Source: an uncultured Bacilli bacterium (GTDB taxonomy: Bacteria > Bacillota_I > Bacilli_A > RF39 > UBA660). Taken from it: a DNA stretch of 10,911 bases. Where the stretch lies: the NCBI GenBank assembly GCA_944363865.1, contig CALVVN010000027.1:1-10911 (forward strand), in the 5' to 3' direction. Within the stretch, counting starts at the first letter, position 1, and the number at the start of each line of letters is the position of its first letter. A program made the position numbers and the translations under genes. Positions 5,663-10,911 of the stretch are shown in pieces. The notes under the pieces are model-generated. The model did no database searches. It saw nothing but the letters and a program-made list of their open reading frames with translations, and was not told the DNA's origin.

Positions 5663-7834
5663 ATGAAAAATAAAAGAACATTTAGCATTTTACTCGTTTT
5701 TTCTTTAATTATTATAACTATATTATGTGTAAAACCTGTAATAAATAATATTAATTTTGGTTTGGATTTAAAAGGTGGTTTTGAGGTACTATATAAAGTA
5801 AGTCCTTTAGATGAAACTGAAGAATTGACTAGTGATATGCTATCTTCTACTTATAAATCTATAAATAAAAGAATCGATACTTTAGGTGTAAGTGAGCCAG
5901 AGATAAGTGTTGAAGGTGATAAAATACGTGTTAAGTTACCAGGTGTTACTGATGAAGATGAAGCGAGAGAAAGATTAAGTACTCCTGCTGTTTTGACGTT
6001 TAGAAATTCAAGTGATGAACTTTTAATGAATTCCGATGTTTTAGATTCCCCTGGCGCTAGTTTGGATTATAATCAAACAGGGAAGCCTGTAGTTGCCCTT
6101 AAGATTAAAGATAATGACACTTTTTATAGAACAACAAAAAAAGTGAGTGAAAGCGAAGATAAATTAATTGTTATTTGGTTAGATTATGATGAAAATATAC
6201 ATAGTTATGAGACAATGAAAGAAGAATGTGGAACTAATAATGCTGCTTGTATATCTAGTGCTTCTGTAAGAGAAGCTTTTAGTAGTAATGTAGTTATTGA
6301 AGGTAATTTTAGTGTTCAAGAAGCAGAAGAACTTGTAGATTTAATTAATTCAGGAAGTTTACCAACAAAATTGGAAGAAGTAAGTACTAAAACAGTTGAT
6401 GCTTTTTTTGGAACAAATACTTTGAATATTGCTGCTATTTCTGGCGTTATTACGCTTGTAATTATTACAATAATTATGACAGTTTTCTATAGATTATCTG
6501 GTTTAATAAGTTCTATATGTCTTGTTTTTTATTCATTAATTGTGTTAGCACTATTTAACGCGATTGATGGCGTTTTAACTTTAACTGGTATTGCTGCTTT
6601 AATTTTAGGAATTGGTATGGCAGTTGACAGTTCTATTGTAACTTTAGAAAAAATTAAAGATGAACTTAATAGTGGTAAAAAACTTGACATTGCATTTAAT
6701 GATGCAAATAAAAGAAGTTTAGTTTCTTTAATAGATGCTAACGTTACAACTTTAATTGTTGCTGTTATATTATTTATATTTGGTGAGAGCTCAGTTAAAG
6801 GTTTTGGATCAATGTTAATATTAACTATAATTGTAACGGTTATTACGATGATAGTTATAAATAGACTGGCTTTAAAAGGATTTTTAAACTTAAATACAAA
6901 ATTATTTATTGGTAACGTTAAGCCAAGCAAAAAGATTAATTTTATGAAGCATACTATAAAATTCATTGCTTTATATTTGATATTTGTTATCATAGGAATA
7001 ATATTTGCTTTCACTCAAAACATTAATTTTGGAATTGATTTTACTGGTGGAACAAGTTTTACTTTGAAAAGTGAAGATGATATTCAAGATACTGTAATAA
7101 AAAATATTTTAAGTGAATATGATTTGATTGATTACTCAAATATTGACGCGAAACAAGTTGAGTTTAGAATAAAAGAAGTATTAGATGAGAATGAAATAAA
7201 TAGTTTAAAAGATGCGTTTGATGAATCAAATATAAATAGTGATATTTCTGTAATATCAAATATTGTTAAAAAAGATTTGACAGAAAATGCGATTAAATCA
7301 GTTATAATTGCTGCATTGTGTATACTTATTTATGTAAGCATTAGATTTAAGTTTAACTACGGGTTAGCAAGTTTAATTGCACTACTAATTGATATTTCAG
7401 TGGTAATTTTTACATTTATAATATTTGGAATAGAAATTAACTTTATATTTATTGCATCTATTCTTACAATATTAGGTTATTCAATAAATGATACTATAGT
7501 AATTTTTGATTTAATAAGAGAGTCAAAAAATAAAAAAGAAAATAAATTAAATAATGAGGACATTGTTAATGATTGCCTATCTAAAGCATTTACGAGAAGT
7601 ATTTTAACAACTATAACAACACTAACTTCAGTTGTTGTCTTGCTCATAATGGGAGCTAGTGAGATAAAGGAGTTTAATATTGCAATTTTAGTTGGTTTAA
7701 TTGTTGGAACATTTAGTTCATTGTTTGTAGCACCTTATGTGTGGATAAAACTTGAAAAAAGAGATAGTATGAAACCAAAAGATGATTATGATGATGGTCC
7801 TGAAGAAAAAATTATAAAAGGAATTAATTCTTAA
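5663..7834 (+). CDS. secDF: SecDF, fused proton-driven protein-export factor
   Basis: Membrane protein that helps SecYEG complete export using the proton gradient; SecD and SecF are fused in one 723-residue chain, as in B. subtilis. The SecD half has helix 1 (about 7-24), GLDLKGG (33-39), the large outer P1 domain (about 40-250) with RIDTLGVSEPEI, and GIGMAVD (316-322) carrying the membrane Asp 322. The SecF half has GIDFTGG (457-463), its smaller outer domain, and GYSINDTIVIFDLIRE (from 605, with N609 and D610). Asp 322 and the D610 region correspond to the proton-relay area of the family. The SecD motif reads MAVDSSIVTLEKI where MAVDAN is usual. P1 contains a Cys pair (189, 196). The C-terminus is charged and cytoplasmic (KPKDDYDDGPEE). 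GGTGA precedes the start, 8 bases after comN. Confidence 0.95.
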   Translation: MKNKRTFSILLVFSLIIITILCVKPVINNINFGLDLKGGFEVLYKVSPLDETEELTSDMLSSTYKSINKRIDTLGVSEPEISVEGDKIRVKLPGVTDEDEARERLSTPAVLTFRNSSDELLMNSDVLDSPGASLDYNQTGKPVVALKIKDNDTFYRTTKKVSESEDKLIVIWLDYDENIHSYETMKEECGTNNAACISSASVREAFSSNVVIEGNFSVQEAEELVDLINSGSLPTKLEEVSTKTVDAFFGTNTLNIAAISGVITLVIITIIMTVFYRLSGLISSICLVFYSLIVLALFNAIDGVLTLTGIAALILGIGMAVDSSIVTLEKIKDELNSGKKLDIAFNDANKRSLVSLIDANVTTLIVAVILFIFGESSVKGFGSMLILTIIVTVITMIVINRLALKGFLNLNTKLFIGNVKPSKKINFMKHTIKFIALYLIFVIIGIIFAFTQNINFGIDFTGGTSFTLKSEDDIQDTVIKNILSEYDLIDYSNIDAKQVEFRIKEVLDENEINSLKDAFDESNINSDISVISNIVKKDLTENAIKSVIIAALCILIYVSIRFKFNYGLASLIALLIDISVVIFTFIIFGIEINFIFIASILTILGYSINDTIVIFDLIRESKNKKENKLNNEDIVNDCLSKAFTRSILTTITTLTSVVVLLIMGASEIKEFNIAILVGLIVGTFSSLFVAPYVWIKLEKRDSMKPKDDYDDGPEEKIIKGINS

Positions 7835-7851
7835 AAAAGGAGATAATAAAC

Positions 7852-9999
7852 GTGCAAAAGGATTATACATACGAAGATTTAAAAAATATATTAAAAACTT
7901 ATATTAACGATGAGCAATTAAGTAAAATAGATAGATATTATAAAAAAGCAAAATCAGTCTATAGTGGTTTAACTAGAATTACTGGTGAAGATTATATAAA
8001 TCATAGCATTAGAATTGCTTATATGTTAGCTGAACTTAAAATGGACTATATTACTATTGGTAGTGCGCTTATACATGAAGCGATTACTTTAGAGAAGATG
8101 ACAAAAGAGGAAGTAGAAGAATTATTTGGTGAAGAAACAAGTACAATTTTGTCTTCAATTACAAAATTAAGTCATTTAAAGAAAACATTTAGACGCGATA
8201 ATGATACTGAAAAATATAGAAGAATTGTTGTTGGTTTATCAGAAAATCCTAAAGCATTATTTATAAAGTTAGGTGATAGACTTGATAATTTGAGAACAGT
8301 TTATGTTCACGATGATGAACATAAAAGAGAAATAATTGAAGAAACAACTAATGTTTTTATACCAATCGCACATAGACTTGGTATTAAAACTATGAAAAGT
8401 GAACTAGAAGATTTATGTTTAAGATTTTCTAAACCGGATGAATATCAAGAAGTATTAGATAAAATCAATGCAGATAAAAGTGAACTTGAAAGTTCATTAA
8501 AAGAAATGAAAGAAGAAATTATTGAATTATTAAATGATCATGATATTAAATTTGATATTTTATCGCGTGTTAAAAGTGTTAGAGGAGTTTACAATAAATT
8601 AGCTGTAGGTAAAAAATGGAATGATATATATGACTTACTTGGGCTTAGGATACTTGTTGAGAAAACTGAAGATTGTTATTTAGTAATTGGTTTAATCCAT
8701 TCAAAATATAAACCTATACCTAAAAGATTTAAAGATTATATTGCAAATCCCAAAAATAATATGTATCAAAGTTTGCATACGACTGTTTTTGGAGTTAATG
8801 GTAAAATGTATGAAGTTCAAGTTAGAACGCACGAAATGGATGAAATTGCTGAACATGGAGTTGCTTCGCACTGGTCTTATAAAGAAAAAATTGATAGTTC
8901 TAGAAAAGGTGAGGTTGAAAATAAGTTAGAAGCATTCAGAACTTTAATTGAATTAAATGATATTGAGGGAAATATTGATTTCTTTAATAATCTTGATACA
9001 AACTTAAATAAAGAAGAAATATATGTATTTACACCAAAGGGTGACGTTATAGAACTTCCAGTGGGGTCTACACCTATAGATTTCGCTTATAAAATACATT
9101 CTGAAGTGGGTAATACATGTATAAGTGCGATTGTCAACGGGAAAATAAGGAAACTTGATTATAAACTTAAAGATAGTGATATTGTTGAATTAAAGACTCA
9201 AGCAGGAACTGGGCCAAGTAAATCGTGGCTAGATTTTGTTAAAACTGATCAAGCAAAAAGTAGAATAAAATCGTATTTTTACAAACAAGACAAAGAAAGA
9301 TTGATTGAAACTGGTAAAGAACTAGTGTTGAATGAAATTAAAAAGAGAAAATATTCTCCTAGCGATTTATTAAAAAGTGAATTCATTAATGAATGCATTA
9401 AATCATTAAAAGTTGAAAATGAAGAAGAACTATATATGGGTGTTTCATCTTTAAAATATAGCCCGAATATTATAGTTAATAAATTGGTTCAGTTGTATGA
9501 ACCAAAGGATAGTAGTGAAATAGATAAACTATTAAATAATTCTAGTAAAACTAAAAGTAAAGGTAACGTACTAATCGCAGGTTATGATGATTTGTTAACG
9601 AATATTGCATCTTGTTGCATGCCCGTTTATGGCGAAAAAATAGTAGGTTTTATTACAAGGGGACATGGTATAAGCATACATAGAATTGATTGCCCAAATA
9701 TTGATTTAAATAGTGAAAGAATAGTAAAAGCAAGTTGGAATGATAATCAAACAGAAAAGTTTGTCACATCTTTATATTTATATATTGATGGAAGTAATGA
9801 TAAACTTGTTGATATTATTACTTCAGCTACAAAAGTAGATGTAAATATTGTGAGTATCAATTATAAAAAAAGTACTAAAGAGGGGGACTTTTACGAATTA
9901 ATATGTAAAGTTAAAGACATTGATACGTTAAATCTATTCATGACGAATTTGCATAGTTTAAAGTTTATAAATAAAATAGAAAGAGGTATTACAAAATGA
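7852..9999 (+). CDS. rel: Rel/RelA-SpoT (p)ppGpp synthetase with degenerate hydrolase site
   Basis: Long RSH stringent-response enzyme, 715 residues, with all domains in order. The N-terminal HD hydrolase domain (about 35-190) keeps H51, H75, D142 and N146. It has E76 for the usual Asp, T79-L80 for the catalytic Glu-Asp, and D145 for His in ADRLHN. The synthetase domain (about 225-345) looks complete: R239/K241, YDLLGLR with D261, RFKD (292-295, the bifunctional-type motif), MYQSLHTT and EVQVRT with E321. TGS follows (about 388-448: YVFTPKGDVIELP, DFAYKIHSEVGN), then a helical region, the Cys-rich zinc-finger-like part (SCCMPVYGEKIVGF, H610, C614) and a C-terminal ACT domain (about 638-712). 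It likely makes (p)ppGpp from ATP and GTP/GDP on stalled ribosomes, but hydrolysis is doubtful. GTG is the start, with AAAAAAGGAG 9 bases upstream. The stop TGA overlaps the dtd ATG. Confidence 0.93.
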   Translation: MQKDYTYEDLKNILKTYINDEQLSKIDRYYKKAKSVYSGLTRITGEDYINHSIRIAYMLAELKMDYITIGSALIHEAITLEKMTKEEVEELFGEETSTILSSITKLSHLKKTFRRDNDTEKYRRIVVGLSENPKALFIKLGDRLDNLRTVYVHDDEHKREIIEETTNVFIPIAHRLGIKTMKSELEDLCLRFSKPDEYQEVLDKINADKSELESSLKEMKEEIIELLNDHDIKFDILSRVKSVRGVYNKLAVGKKWNDIYDLLGLRILVEKTEDCYLVIGLIHSKYKPIPKRFKDYIANPKNNMYQSLHTTVFGVNGKMYEVQVRTHEMDEIAEHGVASHWSYKEKIDSSRKGEVENKLEAFRTLIELNDIEGNIDFFNNLDTNLNKEEIYVFTPKGDVIELPVGSTPIDFAYKIHSEVGNTCISAIVNGKIRKLDYKLKDSDIVELKTQAGTGPSKSWLDFVKTDQAKSRIKSYFYKQDKERLIETGKELVLNEIKKRKYSPSDLLKSEFINECIKSLKVENEEELYMGVSSLKYSPNIIVNKLVQLYEPKDSSEIDKLLNNSSKTKSKGNVLIAGYDDLLTNIASCCMPVYGEKIVGFITRGHGISIHRIDCPNIDLNSERIVKASWNDNQTEKFVTSLYLYIDGSNDKLVDIITSATKVDVNIVSINYKKSTKEGDFYELICKVKDIDTLNLFMTNLHSLKFINKIERGITK

Positions 10000-10442
10000 A
10001 AGCAGTACTACAGAGAAGTAAATATAGTAAAGTAACTATTTCAGATAAAATCAATGGTCAGATAAAAGAAGGATTAGTTATTTTAGTAGGTTTTACACAA
10101 GGTGATGATGAACATATTGTAGATAAAATGATTGAAAAAATTATTAATTTAAGAATATTTGAAGATGAAAACGGATTAATGAATAAAAGTTTGATAGATG
10201 TAAATGGAGAAATATTAAACATCAGTCAATTTACTTTATATGCTGACGCTTCTAAAGGTAGAAGACCTAGTTTTGTTAAAGCGTTAAATCCTGGTGATGC
10301 TCAAAAACTTTATCAATATATGAATGAAAAATTAAAAGAAAAAAATATTAAAGTTGAAACTGGTATTTTTGGTGCTGATATGAAAGTAGAAATATATAAT
10401 GATGGACCAGTTACAATTATTTTAGATAGTAGTGAATTATAA
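9996..10442 (+). CDS. dtd: D-aminoacyl-tRNA deacylase
   Basis: Cytoplasmic proofreading enzyme that hydrolyses D-amino acids (such as D-Tyr) from tRNA. The 148 residues match the usual length. The two active-site motifs are intact: SQFTLYA (77-83, the SQTLT-equivalent) and NDGPVT (135-140, containing the cross-subunit Gly-cisPro). KGRRPSF (87-93) and VETGIFGADMKV (120-131) are also typical. The start ATG shares ATGA with the rel stop, so the two are probably translationally coupled. The rel-dtd pairing is a long-standing Firmicutes gene order. Nothing is unusual in the sequence. Confidence 0.95.
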   Translation: MKAVLQRSKYSKVTISDKINGQIKEGLVILVGFTQGDDEHIVDKMIEKIINLRIFEDENGLMNKSLIDVNGEILNISQFTLYADASKGRRPSFVKALNPGDAQKLYQYMNEKLKEKNIKVETGIFGADMKVEIYNDGPVTIILDSSEL

Positions 10443-10451
10443 GAGGTAATT

Positions 10452-10911
10452 ATGAAAAGAGAAGAAGTAAACATTAATGAACTTAGTCCTATGATGAGAG
10501 AATATATGAAAACTAAGGATAAATATCCTGATATTTTGTTGTTCTATAGATTAGGCGACTTTTATGAATTATTTTTTGAAGATGCCATTACTGCTTCTCA
10601 TGAATTAGAGTTAACTTTAACTGGAAAAAATGCGGGACTAAAAGAAAGAGTTCCAATGTGTGGCGTTCCTCATCATGCCGTTAATGTTTATTTGGAAAAA
10701 CTTATCGATAAGGGGTATAAAGTTGCTATAGCTGAGCAAGTTGAAGACCCTAAAACTGCTAAAGGAATAGTGAAACGTGAAGTAACTCAAATAGTGAGTA
10801 AAGGAACTCTTACTAATTCTGAAAGTTTAAATGAAAAGGACTATAACTATATTGCTTTTTTAAGTGATTATACTCATATTTATGTTTTATCTTATGCTGA
10901 TTTATTAAGTG
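10452..10911 (+). CDS. mutS: MutS mismatch-recognition protein, N-terminal part, cut by window end
   Basis: The first 153 residues of the mismatch-repair ATPase MutS, which binds mispaired bases as a dimer and recruits MutL. The frame starts at ATG 10452, 9 bases after dtd, with AGAGG 5 bases upstream, and stays open to the window edge. Visible are SPMMREYMKTKDKYPDILLF and the mismatch-binding domain LGDFYELFFEDA, with F37 and E39 of the Phe-x-Glu wedge. Then come ELELTLTGKNAG, RVPMCGVPHHA, GYKVAIAEQVEDP and VKREVTQIVSKGT, all typical of MutS1. The connector, clamp and ATPase domains lie beyond the window. Its place after dtd suggests transcription with the comN-secDF-rel cluster. Confidence 0.95.
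   Translation, partial: MKREEVNINELSPMMREYMKTKDKYPDILLFYRLGDFYELFFEDAITASHELELTLTGKNAGLKERVPMCGVPHHAVNVYLEKLIDKGYKVAIAEQVEDPKTAKGIVKREVTQIVSKGTLTNSESLNEKDYNYIAFLSDYTHIYVLSYADLLS

Noticed and set aside
6529..7014. 161-codon minus-strand open frame inside secDF
   Set aside because: Long only because the antisense of hydrophobic AT-rich codons lacks stops; the plus-strand SecDF motifs are unmistakable here.
8741..8929. Plus-strand open frame in another phase within rel
   Set aside because: It overlaps the conserved synthetase domain of Rel and has no domain or ribosome site of its own.
1..10911. Mobile elements, CRISPR arrays, tRNA/rRNA genes, phage or defence genes
   Set aside because: I looked on both strands and saw no terminal inverted repeats, spaced direct repeats, cloverleaf-like sequence, integrase or transposase motifs; every long frame is a housekeeping or competence gene.

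Overview
This window comes from a strongly AT-rich, low-GC Gram-positive bacterium, most likely an uncultured or gut-associated lineage of Bacilli (Firmicutes or walled relatives of the Mollicutes). Several things point there. Codon use is heavily A/T-ending (TTA, AGA). Shine-Dalgarno sequences are of the AAAGGAGG type. SecD and SecF are fused into one SecDF protein. A ComN-type regulator sits beside secDF, and the order comN-secDF-rel-dtd matches the Bacillus subtilis region after removal of the genes that normally lie between. FtsW implies a peptidoglycan wall. comEA and rel end in TGA, no gene contains an in-frame TGA, and Trp is TGG, so the code is the standard bacterial one and not the Mycoplasma code. 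The species cannot be named from this window.

Layout. (1) Bases 1-668 hold the 3' part of a thymidylate-kinase-like gene, which converges on a tiny minus-strand Gly/Tyr-rich membrane protein of YjcZ type (679-852); a perfect inverted repeat serves as terminator for both. (2) ftsW (979-2139) is divergent from the YjcZ-like gene. (3) A hairpin with a T-run precedes the DNA-uptake pair comEA-comEC (2219-4922), whose reading frames overlap. (4) A 66-residue unrecognised two-helix membrane protein (4999-5199) is followed by a roughly 140-base noncoding gap holding a possible small RNA and a clear intrinsic terminator. (5) From 5370 to the window end a tightly packed plus-strand cluster reads comN-secDF-rel-dtd-mutS (mutS is cut by the edge), with gaps of 8, 17, -4 and 9 bases; it is probably one operon driven by an extended -10 promoter just upstream of comN.

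How the genes fit together. FtsW polymerises septal peptidoglycan. ComEA and ComEC bind DNA outside the cell and carry one strand across the membrane. ComN homologues regulate comE expression post-transcriptionally in B. subtilis, and here comN lies about 450 bases downstream of comEC. SecDF uses the proton gradient to assist Sec export. Rel makes (p)ppGpp, Dtd clears D-aminoacyl-tRNAs, and MutS starts mismatch repair.

Most notable points. The Rel protein keeps an intact synthetase site but has lost the catalytic Glu-Asp pair of its (p)ppGpp hydrolase domain. Three genes (ftsW, the 66-residue gene, comN) share a compact promoter/leader module in which the predicted transcript begins inside a truncated Shine-Dalgarno, only 8-11 bases before the ATG. 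No phage, IS element, CRISPR array, tRNA or rRNA was seen, and nothing in the window looks like a wholly new system.
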